Shown here: positions 36,496-43,988 of the stretch, piece after piece
Layout: every line of letters begins with the position of its first letter
How positions within the stretch are numbered: position 1 is the stretch's first letter
Notes under the pieces: model-generated
What the model was told of the DNA's origin: nothing
Database searches by the model: none
Seen by the model: only the letters and a program-made list of their open reading frames with translations
DNA from: an uncultured Cohaesibacter sp.
GTDB taxonomy: Bacteria; Pseudomonadota; Alphaproteobacteria; Rhizobiales; Cohaesibacteraceae
DNA length: 64,000 nt
NCBI RefSeq assembly: GCF_963662805.1
Contig: NZ_OY759867.1
Coordinates: 537,936-601,935, forward strand
Direction: 5' to 3'
Program-made: the position numbers and the translations under genes

Positions 36496-38190
36496 ATGTC
36501 CGTCGATCAAGACCTTGATCAGAAGCCTGATAATTCGGGACGCCCCAAGCGCTCGGAATTGCTGATGCCCGCGGGCAATCTGGAAAAGCTGAAAATTGGC
36601 GTGCTCTATGGTGCCGACGCGATCTATATGGGCACGCCGGACATGTCGCTGAGGACCAAGTCCCAGATGACATTGGAAGATGTGGTCGAGGGGATCGAGT
36701 TTGCCCATGCTCATGGCAAGCGGGTCTATCTGACGCTCAATCTGTTTTCGCACAACAAGGACATCGACAAGCTGCCGCAATATGTCGAGACGGTACGCAA
36801 GGTGAAGCCGGATGGGCTGATCGTTGCCGATCCCGGTGTCTTCATGTTCGTCAAGGCGCAAGCTCCGGAGCTTGAGCTGCATGTCTCGACACAGGCCAAC
36901 GTCTGCTCGTGGCAGTCTGTCAAATTCTGGGAAACACAAGGCGCGAGCCTCGTTGTCATGGGTCGTGAGGTCTCCTTCCCTGAATTGGCTGAGGTGCGTG
37001 AGAAATGCTCCGATATCAAGCTTGAAGCCTTTGTGCATGGGTCCATGTGCATGACCTATTCCGGCCGCTGCCTGCTCTCCAACTTCATGGCAGAACGTGG
37101 CGCCAATCAGGGCTCCTGTGCCAACAGTTGCCGCTGGAAATACAAGGTGCACATGAAAATGCGGGACGGCACCGTCCGCGAGCTGAAGCTGTCAGAAGAA
37201 AATCTTGAACTGTTCGACTTCTTCCTTGAGGAGGAGCAACGCCCCGGTGAGTTGATGCAGATCGTCGAGGACGAACGCGGTTCCTACATTCTCAACAGCC
37301 GCGATCTCTGCATAATGCCCAAACTGACGGATTATCTTTCCATTGGTGTCGACAGCCTCAAGGTCGAAGGCCGTGGCAAGAGCCCCTATTATGTGGCCCT
37401 CGTTGCACGGGCTTATCGCATGGCGATCGATGATTGGTATGCGTGCCCTGAGAACTGGGATCCGGAGCCCTATATGGAAGAGCTCGCCACTGTGCCGAAC
37501 CGGGGCTACACCCTCGCCTTTCACGAGGGACGGCTAACCAATTATGCGCATGGCTACGAGGAAACCTCGACCTTTGCCGAATGGGAATTTGCCGGTCTCA
37601 TCAGCGAAGTGCGCGAGGATGCCTTTATCGTTGAAGTAAAGAACAAGCTTGAAGCTGGTGACGTGATCGAGATTGTCTCACCCAACCTGCGCTCGCCCAT
37701 CGCGATCCGGCTCTATGAGTTCGAAGACGCCAAGTCCGGCAAAGTGACGGACACAGTCAATCCGGGAACGAAACCGCATATCCGTATCCCCTTCTCGCTG
37801 TTTGATCACGAAGATCCCAAGCTCCTAAAACTTCATGTGCCGGTGATGACCGTGTTGCGTAAGGAACGCGCCCTGACGCCCGCGCAATGGGAACGCCTCA
37901 AACATGATGCAGAGGCACATGATCTTGAGCTGGGTCGCGGGGACGAAGGGCTTTACAGCCGCAAGAATGTCAAGCTGCAGGCCGCGATGGATGCGGACCA
38001 GACCAAACGCTCGATCAAGAGCCCTCGCCTCGGGACAGAAGGCTGCTGTGGGCGTGGCTGCAACGGCTGCACTATCTTCTGGTATGACGACAAATACGCC
38101 AAGGCGCGGGAGCTTCTGGCCCGGAACGCTCAAGGCAAGCTGTTGACCAAACAGCAGGCGCAGCAGGAAGTTATCCAGAAGGCGTCCTGA
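36496..38190 (+). CDS. U32 family peptidase-like enzyme (RlhA/TrhP-type) with C-terminal Cys motif
   Basis: The 564-residue protein has a U32 TIM-barrel domain (about 20-330): LLMPAGNLEKLKIGVLYGADAIYMG, then an iron-sulfur-type Cys set in SMCMTYSGRC and GSCANSCRW. Relatives hydroxylate tRNA or rRNA bases rather than cutting proteins. The C terminus (about residues 510-535) carries a separate cluster, GCCGRGCNGC, followed by WYDDKYAKAR. This resembles the small Oxidored-like Cys domain. The ATG at 36496 has AGGAG upstream; an ATG-like start at 36430 is unlikely. It is divergent from the CoxG-like gene. Confidence 0.88.
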   Translation: MSVDQDLDQKPDNSGRPKRSELLMPAGNLEKLKIGVLYGADAIYMGTPDMSLRTKSQMTLEDVVEGIEFAHAHGKRVYLTLNLFSHNKDIDKLPQYVETVRKVKPDGLIVADPGVFMFVKAQAPELELHVSTQANVCSWQSVKFWETQGASLVVMGREVSFPELAEVREKCSDIKLEAFVHGSMCMTYSGRCLLSNFMAERGANQGSCANSCRWKYKVHMKMRDGTVRELKLSEENLELFDFFLEEEQRPGELMQIVEDERGSYILNSRDLCIMPKLTDYLSIGVDSLKVEGRGKSPYYVALVARAYRMAIDDWYACPENWDPEPYMEELATVPNRGYTLAFHEGRLTNYAHGYEETSTFAEWEFAGLISEVREDAFIVEVKNKLEAGDVIEIVSPNLRSPIAIRLYEFEDAKSGKVTDTVNPGTKPHIRIPFSLFDHEDPKLLKLHVPVMTVLRKERALTPAQWERLKHDAEAHDLELGRGDEGLYSRKNVKLQAAMDADQTKRSIKSPRLGTEGCCGRGCNGCTIFWYDDKYAKARELLARNAQGKLLTKQQAQQEVIQKAS

Positions 38191-38267
38191 CGAGCTGCCT
38201 TGCAATGATGTGTCGAGAAAGAGCTGCCTTATATTTTGTTTTTGGCATCCCTTTCTCCTCCCGAGGC

Positions 38268-39452
38268 TTATTCAGCCGCGATCATGCGTTCTTCAATCAT
38301 GTAATCGGTGTGATGGATGAGGTCACCATTCTCGGCAATGGTCTCGAGCCATGCTCTGATGATGGCAGGATCCTTCGGCGCAGTTACGACGCCCGATGCC
38401 AGTCGGCCATGCCAGAGGGCTTCTGTTGCAAGGCTTACTGGAATGGAGACGAGCCGGGCCATGGCGCTGCTCTTTGCCGTGCCATAGGCGTCAAGGCTCT
38501 TGGCCTTGTGCCACAAGGTCTTGCCGTCGCGTGTGACCTTGAGTTCGACGGAGAGGACCACACGATCCCGCTCGCCCTCTACGTATGCGTGATCGGCCCA
38601 AAGGCGGTCGCTGAGGGTTTCCAATTCGGCATCATCGCTGCCGTTGGTTTCCAGCGAGCGGAAGATGTCGCTCCATGCTTCCTTCCAGCCAGCTAGGCGC
38701 AGTGTCCCGCGTACGAAGCGGCTGATAATCCAGTCCTCGTCCATACCGTAGTCGGCCATGAAGGGGAGTGAATTGCGGTTCGGGTAGGACTGGAAGGTTT
38801 CGCTGACACCGCCCATAACGACCGAATAGTCCTCGACTGCATCCCATGGCCGTTCAATATCGACCGTTGTTCCATTGAGGATCGCCCGTGCCGGACTTCT
38901 CAAGGCCTTCAGGACACCGAGCGGCGACCAGCTGAACTTGTATTTGAAATCGTTGGCAATGGCTGGAAAGCCACCACAATAGGACTGGAAGTCGTGCTCG
39001 TTGGTGCGGTCAAGCAGGCCACTGTTTTGATAATCATCGATGAGCAGATGAGCCAGCAGATGGTCAATGCCCGGATCGAGCCCCACCTCGTTGACAATCG
39101 TCAGGCCTTTTGCTTTGGCCACATCGCTCAAGTCATGCATGGTAGGACTGGTGTAGGAGGAGGAGACGAAATGCGCCCCGTTCTTTAGGCAGAAACGCGC
39201 GGTTTCGTCATGCATGGATGACGGCAGCATGGAGATGACGATGTCCCCTGCCCTCACGTGGCTTTCAAGTGCTCCAGGTTCGGACACCCGCAGCTCAATC
39301 TTGTCTTCAAGGCCCTTGACGGCGACTCGGGCCTTGTCTAGATCCCTTTCCCAGACAGTCAGCGGATAGCCCTTTGCCGCCAGACGCCTTATGCCAGGGA
39401 CGGATGCCAGACCGGCACCCAACCAATGGATGCCTCGTTGCTCGTTGCTCAT
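38268..39452 (-). CDS. Saccharopine dehydrogenase family protein, copy 1
   Basis: The 394-residue protein opens with a Rossmann motif modified to IHWLGAGLASVPGIRRL. It continues with VISMLPSSMHDETARFCL, SSYTSPTMHDLSDVAKAKGL, NEVGLDPGIDHLLAHLL and SYCGGFPA, the saccharopine dehydrogenase / Lys9-like core. Lys9-type enzymes interconvert saccharopine and alpha-aminoadipate semialdehyde in lysine metabolism. It lies about 290 bases downstream of a close paralogue on the same strand. The ATG has GGAGAAATTTC before it. Substrate specificity of the two copies may differ. Confidence 0.87.
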   Translation of the reverse strand: MSNEQRGIHWLGAGLASVPGIRRLAAKGYPLTVWERDLDKARVAVKGLEDKIELRVSEPGALESHVRAGDIVISMLPSSMHDETARFCLKNGAHFVSSSYTSPTMHDLSDVAKAKGLTIVNEVGLDPGIDHLLAHLLIDDYQNSGLLDRTNEHDFQSYCGGFPAIANDFKYKFSWSPLGVLKALRSPARAILNGTTVDIERPWDAVEDYSVVMGGVSETFQSYPNRNSLPFMADYGMDEDWIISRFVRGTLRLAGWKEAWSDIFRSLETNGSDDAELETLSDRLWADHAYVEGERDRVVLSVELKVTRDGKTLWHKAKSLDAYGTAKSSAMARLVSIPVSLATEALWHGRLASGVVTAPKDPAIIRAWLETIAENGDLIHHTDYMIEERMIAAE

Positions 39453-39683
39453 GAAATTTCTCCGGAAAAGTTGATTTCCCCGGTTAAAAACCGGTGTTTT
39501 GTCAGAGCTTTGCTGAAGATTTGAGAGATGCGCAAGTGGCGGAACTACGCTCTCCGGCAGTTTGCCGGATGGGCGATGGCAAAGTGTATTTCCGGCCTTC
39601 GGGCTTGATCACTTTGCCAATATTTTCATCATGGCACTATTTTGGGCAGACACTTATGCACCAGTGGGTGCCTTACGGCCCAA

Positions 39684-39716
39684 GAAAAAAAGGCGACCTC
39701 TTGCGAAGGCCGCCTT
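39684..39716 (-). terminator. Terminator between the two saccharopine dehydrogenase genes
   Basis: AAGGCGACC (39690-39698) and GGCCGCCTT (39708-39716) form a stem with one G-U pair on the transcribed minus strand, followed by a T7 tract (39684-39690). It lies 26 bases after the stop of copy 2, so copy 1 probably has its own promoter or depends on read-through. Confidence 0.85.
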
Positions 39717-39741
39717 TTGGGAAGCTCATTGAAGCGCCTGA

Positions 39742-40899
39742 TCAGGCAACGTGGCTCGTCAGATGGAACTCGTCACCCTGCTTTTTCAGCTCGTCGAACC
39801 AGCGATGAATCGTGGTTGGCGTGGTCGGGCCAGCCTGTACGCCCGCCTGAATTTCGCCGTTCAGAACCGCTTCGATGGCAAGGCTGACCGGAACGGACAC
39901 GAGGCGCGCCATGGCGGAATAGTCCTTGGACCCGATGGCATCGAGGGCATATTCCTTGTGCCAGACGGCTTCGCCATCGCGGGTTACCTTGAGTTCGACC
40001 ACAAGCACGACGCGGTCCGGTTCACCCTCATCATAGGAATGATCGGTCCAGAGCTGCTCGCTGAGTGCTTCGAGCTTGGCAAGGCCCTCTTCTCCTGCCG
40101 ACTCATGCTCGACGAAGTGGAAGATGTCGGCCCATGCATCGGACCAGCCTTCAAGGCGCAGCGTGCCACGTACGAAGGTGTGCATGTTCCAGTCTTCGCC
40201 AAAGCCATATTGCGCCATGAACGGAAGGGAATCGCGGTTCGGATAGGACTGGAAGACCTCTGCACCCTTCGGCAGGGTGACCGAATAGTCGCTGATTGCG
40301 TCCCATGGCTTCTCGGTGGTGATCACTTCGTTGTCTAGGATCGCCTTGGCCGGGCTCTTGAGGGCTTTCAGCACGCCAAGTGGAGACCAACTGAATTTGT
40401 ATTTGAACTCGTTGGCAACAGCCGGGAAGCCACCGCAATAGGAGCGGAACTCATGGGAGTTTTTCGGATCGAACACGCCGCTCGTCTCATATTCCGCCAT
40501 CAGCAGGTGAGCCAGAAGGTGATCGAGACCGGGATCAAGGCCGACTTCGTTGACGTTGCACAGACCCTCTGCCTTCACATCCTTGTCGAGCGCGGCCATT
40601 TCCGGACTGATGTAGGATGACGAGACAAAATGCGCTTTCTTTTCAAGGCACAGCTTGGCAATCTGTAGATGCATGGTCGCAGGCAGCATGGAAACCGCGA
40701 TATCACCGGCTTCAAGGCTTTCGGACAGTGCTTCCATGGTGAAGGCCTTGACGTCGAAATTGCCGTTCAGACCTTTGGTCGCAGCTTCGGCTTTGGCAAG
40801 GGTTCGGTTCCACAGGGTGACAAGGTGATTGTTGCTGATAAGTCGGCGGATGCCGGGCACGGAGGAGAGGCCCGCTCCCAGCCAGTGAATTCTAGCCAT
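39742..40899 (-). CDS. Saccharopine dehydrogenase family protein, copy 2
   Basis: The 385-residue protein is closely similar along its whole length to the adjacent copy 1: IHWLGAGLSSVPGIRRL, VSMLPATMHLQIAKLCL, NEVGLDPGLDHLLAHLL, SYCGGFPAVANEFKYKFSW and FQSYPNRDSLPFM line up one for one. This indicates a tandem duplication followed by divergence. AAAGGAAAATAACC lies upstream of the ATG. It probably acts in the saccharopine branch of lysine degradation or a related imine reduction. No lysine-ketoglutarate reductase gene is nearby. Confidence 0.87.
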   Translation of the reverse strand: MARIHWLGAGLSSVPGIRRLISNNHLVTLWNRTLAKAEAATKGLNGNFDVKAFTMEALSESLEAGDIAVSMLPATMHLQIAKLCLEKKAHFVSSSYISPEMAALDKDVKAEGLCNVNEVGLDPGLDHLLAHLLMAEYETSGVFDPKNSHEFRSYCGGFPAVANEFKYKFSWSPLGVLKALKSPAKAILDNEVITTEKPWDAISDYSVTLPKGAEVFQSYPNRDSLPFMAQYGFGEDWNMHTFVRGTLRLEGWSDAWADIFHFVEHESAGEEGLAKLEALSEQLWTDHSYDEGEPDRVVLVVELKVTRDGEAVWHKEYALDAIGSKDYSAMARLVSVPVSLAIEAVLNGEIQAGVQAGPTTPTTIHRWFDELKKQGDEFHLTSHVA

Positions 40900-41035
40900 G
40901 GTTATTTTCCTTTTATTCGCTGCGCCGATTTAACAGCATATGTGCTTTTGATTGAAAGGGATCGGGGGGCGAGTGTGACGAACTTATCCCCATCTGTCTG
41001 GGAAACCTCACCGCTCGGTCCGGCACTTGCCTAAA

Positions 41036-41076
41036 AATGAAGCGGCACCGGACGGGTTTACTCCCAACCGATGCCG
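41036..41076 (-). terminator. Terminator after the FMN reductase gene
   Basis: CGGCACCGG (41043-41051) and CCGATGCCG (41068-41076) form a 9-bp stem with one G-U pair on the minus strand, followed by CTTCATTTTT. It lies 27 bases after the FMN reductase stop. Confidence 0.7.
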
Positions 41077-41103
41077 ACAATTACGGTAAACTGCAGATGC
41101 GGA

Positions 41104-41673
41104 TTAGCCTTTGTGAAGGGGCTGCAAGGCCCCGGCCCATTTGACCAGTTCGTCAAGCATCAGGGTCATGCCTTCGTCCATCTTGTCGTTGGGGGTAAAG
41201 ACCCCATCGTCATTGATGAAGCTCGAGAAGAAAGGGATCGGCACAGACTGCTGGATAGCGGCGACACCAACGTTGCCCAGCAGGGACCGAAGGATCTGGG
41301 CGGAGCGAAGGCCGCCGGAGATACCGCCATAGCTGACGACGCCGGCCGGCTTGTAGGCCCATTCCTTCAGCAAAACCTGAACGGCGTTGATCAGGGCTGC
41401 CGGGGTGTGGAAGTCATATTCAGGGGTCACGAAGACGAAGGCGTCTGCCTCACCGACAATCGCACTCCAGCGCTTGGTGTGTTCGTGCTCATATTTCTGC
41501 ATGGCCGGATGGGAGGGTTCATCGAGCAGCGGTAGGTTGAGATCAGCCAGATCAACGAGTTCGATCGAGAATTTGCCATGTGCCTTGGCTGCCTGATTGA
41601 CCCAGGCAGCGACCTTGGGGCCAACGCGGCCCGGACGTGTTGAACCGATGATGATTTTTAGTTTCAGGGTCAT
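41104..41673 (-). CDS. NADPH-dependent FMN reductase family protein
   Basis: The 189-residue flavodoxin-like protein has the FMN phosphate loop in IIIGSTRPGRVGPKVAAWV, the flavin loop in VFVTPEYDFHTPAALINAV and the later VSYGGISGGLRSAQIL. Such enzymes (ChrR/YieF/SsuE-like) reduce FMN, quinones or chromate. The ATG at 41673 (MTLKLKIIIGS) is preferred; a start at 41754 would add 27 residues with no similarity to the family. It appears to be a single gene, divergent from folD. Confidence 0.88.
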   Translation of the reverse strand: MTLKLKIIIGSTRPGRVGPKVAAWVNQAAKAHGKFSIELVDLADLNLPLLDEPSHPAMQKYEHEHTKRWSAIVGEADAFVFVTPEYDFHTPAALINAVQVLLKEWAYKPAGVVSYGGISGGLRSAQILRSLLGNVGVAAIQQSVPIPFFSSFINDDGVFTPNDKMDEGMTLMLDELVKWAGALQPLHKG

Positions 41674-41929
41674 GATAGCGTGGCCTCTTGTTTGTGAATT
41701 TATACGGAACTGGTTTGTTTCTTTTAAATATATTGGGGCGCTGCCCGGCTTCAAGTCGGCGTACCATTCATTGATGCATGGCTTTTGCTAATATTTTGCC
41801 ACTCTCGACTGCATTCTTTCCACCTTATGCCGATGGCGCGATTGAAGCCCGAGACCAACCGGTCTATAGGGGAGGCACCCGCTCTTCCGCCCGGATCTTG
41901 TCCGGGTCGTTTTCATTCAGGAGATCGCC

Positions 41930-42844
41930 ATGACCGCAGTGCGCATAGATGGCAAGGCAATTGCCGCCGAGCTGAGAGAAAAAATCGCCGCAGAGGCTCA
42001 AACACTGATTGGCGAAACCGGCGTTGTTCCGGGCATTGCTGTTGTCATCGTTGGCGAAGATCCTGCGAGCAAGGTCTATGTCGCCTCCAAGGGCAAGGCC
42101 GCGAAGGAATGCCATTTCCATTCTGTCGAGCATTCGCTCTGTGCCGACGTCGGTGAAGCCGAGCTGTTGTCCCTGATCGAAGAGTTGAATGGCGACGACG
42201 CCATTCACGGCATTCTGGTGCAGTTGCCCCTGCCCGATCACATCGACGAATCCAAGGTGCTGAACCTGATCCGCCCTGACAAGGATGTCGACGGGTTCCA
42301 TCCCATCAACGTTGGCCTGCTGACTGCGGGCGAACGCGACAAGGCCATGGTTCCCTGTACGCCTGCCGGATCTCTCATTCTTGCCAAACGCGCTATTGGC
42401 AATCTGTCAGGCAAGGACGCGGTGGTGATTGGTCGCTCCAATATCGTCGGCAAGCCCATGGCGGCGTTGCTGCTGGCCGAAAGCTGCACCGTGACCATTG
42501 CTCACAGCCGCACGAAGGATCTGCCGGACGTTGTGCGCCGTGCAGACATTGTGGTCGCCGCGGTTGGTCGCCCGGAAATGATCAAGGGAGATTGGATCAA
42601 GAAAGGTGCGCTGGTCATCGACGTGGGTATCAACCGCATCCCTGCGCCCGAGCGCGGCGAAGGAAAAACCCGTCTGGTGGGCGATGTCGAGTTTGACAGT
42701 GCCGCCGAGAATGCAGGTCACATCACCCCGGTTCCCGGTGGTGTCGGCCCGATGACGATTGCGCTCCTGATGGCGAACACCCTCACTGCCGCCCGTCGCA
42801 AAGCCGGTCTTGATGACCTCGACTATGCCGCATTGCTCGGCTAG
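41930..42844 (+). CDS. folD: Methylenetetrahydrofolate dehydrogenase / cyclohydrolase FolD
   Basis: The 304-residue bifunctional enzyme oxidises 5,10-methylene-THF with NADP+ and hydrolyses methenyl-THF to 10-formyl-THF. The catalytic Lys lies in YVASKGKAAKE, the folate motif is QLPLPDHIDESKV, and KDVDGFHPINVG and the NADP motif VVIGRSNIVGKPMAALLL are all present. A CAGGAGATCGCC ribosome site precedes the ATG. The sarcosine oxidase genes converge on it from the right; their product, 5,10-methylene-THF, is the substrate of FolD. Confidence 0.96.
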   Translation: MTAVRIDGKAIAAELREKIAAEAQTLIGETGVVPGIAVVIVGEDPASKVYVASKGKAAKECHFHSVEHSLCADVGEAELLSLIEELNGDDAIHGILVQLPLPDHIDESKVLNLIRPDKDVDGFHPINVGLLTAGERDKAMVPCTPAGSLILAKRAIGNLSGKDAVVIGRSNIVGKPMAALLLAESCTVTIAHSRTKDLPDVVRRADIVVAAVGRPEMIKGDWIKKGALVIDVGINRIPAPERGEGKTRLVGDVEFDSAAENAGHITPVPGGVGPMTIALLMANTLTAARRKAGLDDLDYAALLG

Positions 42845-42972
42845 ATGGACGCGCTCTTGCATCCGAGGAAAACCCGGTTGAAGCTGGTTTTCAATGGCTT
42901 GCGTTGATTGAAACTTATCCGAATTGAGCCTATATTTTAGGTATGAAGCAAACCGGTCTGATGGAGTGTATG

Positions 42973-43293
42973 ATGGCCAATAAAGACGTCACCGAATATC
43001 TCATTGCGAAAGTGAAAGCCGAAGGTTTGCTGGATGGCTACAAACGCGCTCGCAAACCGAAACCGCCGAAACAGACCGACGACACCTATCTGAAAGCCGG
43101 ATACCGGATTCTTGAGGAAACTGGCGCTCTGCCGAAGGAGATCGAGCTGAAAAAGGCGATTGCCGATCAGTATGAGAAGCTCAATGCGGCTGAAACGCCG
43201 GAACAGCGCGAAGAGGAATTCCGCAAGCTTGCTGAGCTGCAGATGGTGCTGGGTGTAGAGCAGGACGCCCGCCGCAAGTTCTATACCGACTGA
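42973..43293 (+). CDS. DUF1992-like (DnaJC28 domain) small protein
   Basis: The 106-residue helical, highly charged protein contains YRILEETGALPKEIELKKAI, similar to the C-terminal half of the DUF1992 / DnaJC28 conserved domain, and an N-terminal YLIAKVKAEGLLDGYKRA helix. Its role is unknown. The ATG at 42973 is chosen because GGAG lies five bases before it; in-frame ATGs at 42943, 42961 and 42970 are alternatives. A bidirectional terminator separates it from the convergent sarcosine oxidase operon. Confidence 0.75.
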   Translation: MANKDVTEYLIAKVKAEGLLDGYKRARKPKPPKQTDDTYLKAGYRILEETGALPKEIELKKAIADQYEKLNAAETPEQREEEFRKLAELQMVLGVEQDARRKFYTD

Positions 43294-43318
43294 TTAAGAT
43301 CAGCGATCTCTACAGATA

Positions 43319-43354
43319 TGAAAACCCTCGGCTTGATATCAGGCCGGGGGTTTT
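43319..43354. terminator. Bidirectional terminator between the DUF1992-like gene and soxG
   Basis: AAAACCC and GGGTTTT flank an interrupted CGGC/GGCCG stem (43321-43354). T-rich tracts follow on both strands, in the gap where the DUF1992-like gene (+) and the sox operon (-) converge. Confidence 0.7.
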
Positions 43355-43379
43355 GCTTTTGGGAAGACCTGTCTGGCGC

Positions 43380-43988
43380 TCAGGACACTTCCTGACGGAA
43401 CTCCTGCATGGCATCGAGCAGCAGGGTAGCCGTGTAGGCAGCAAAAGAACTGCGTACCAGAATGTAGAATTCCGGCTCGGCAGAGCGTTGCCAATAGAAC
43501 GCCTGCACGGTGCCACAAAGCGAACCGGCGCACATGTTTCTCTTCCAGCTTCGCGGATGGAAATCGAGCGGGCTGACTTTATTGAGGACCGTCCAGGCAT
43601 TCGGCCCTGACAGTTTCAACGTCTTGCGATTGTCTGACAGATCGACAACAGAAGCATGAGCGTCGCCAATGGCAGCTTCCATCGCCTCGACGAGATCAGC
43701 GGGATCCTTGTCTTCTGCCAGAATGAGCCATTCGTCTGGTCCCAGCCAGAGGGCGGCCGTTCCGTTCTTTTCATTGACCAGCCCTCCCTTTGTGGGCAGA
43801 GCCACATCGATCACCGATTTGATGCCAGAGGTAAAGGTCCTGTTTGCAGGATTTCCCCTGAGGCCGATCTGCGTGAGATGGGGCACTTCTTCGAGAGCAA
43901 TTCCGTTAAAGGCAACGGGCTTCACAAGGCCGGGAAAGGCCGCCAAGGGCGACTTTGCCACGAGAGGTTTGGGTGCTAACTCAGCCAT
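43380..43988 (-). CDS. soxG: Sarcosine oxidase gamma subunit
   Basis: The 202-residue protein is the small gamma subunit of heterotetrameric sarcosine oxidase. Family features are LTQIGLRGNPANRTF, the central LWLGPDEWLIL and VVDLSDNRKTLKLSGPNAW, and the C-terminal CAGSLCGTVQAFYWQ and FYILVRSSFAAYT; the fold is related to the GcvT domain. It is the last gene of soxB-soxD-soxA-soxG on the minus strand, and its start overlaps the soxA stop by eight bases, which shows coupling. Confidence 0.9.
   Translation of the reverse strand: MAELAPKPLVAKSPLAAFPGLVKPVAFNGIALEEVPHLTQIGLRGNPANRTFTSGIKSVIDVALPTKGGLVNEKNGTAALWLGPDEWLILAEDKDPADLVEAMEAAIGDAHASVVDLSDNRKTLKLSGPNAWTVLNKVSPLDFHPRSWKRNMCAGSLCGTVQAFYWQRSAEPEFYILVRSSFAAYTATLLLDAMQEFRQEVS

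Noticed and set aside
36250..37152. Long minus-strand frame continuing upstream of the CoxG-like gene to 37152.
   Set aside because: It runs antisense through the U32 gene, has no family similarity in that part, and the real start at 36249 has a good ribosome site.
39553..39569. TCCGGCA/TGCCGGA hairpin between the saccharopine dehydrogenase genes considered as a terminator.
   Set aside because: No T-tract on either strand; the better terminator is at 39684-39716.
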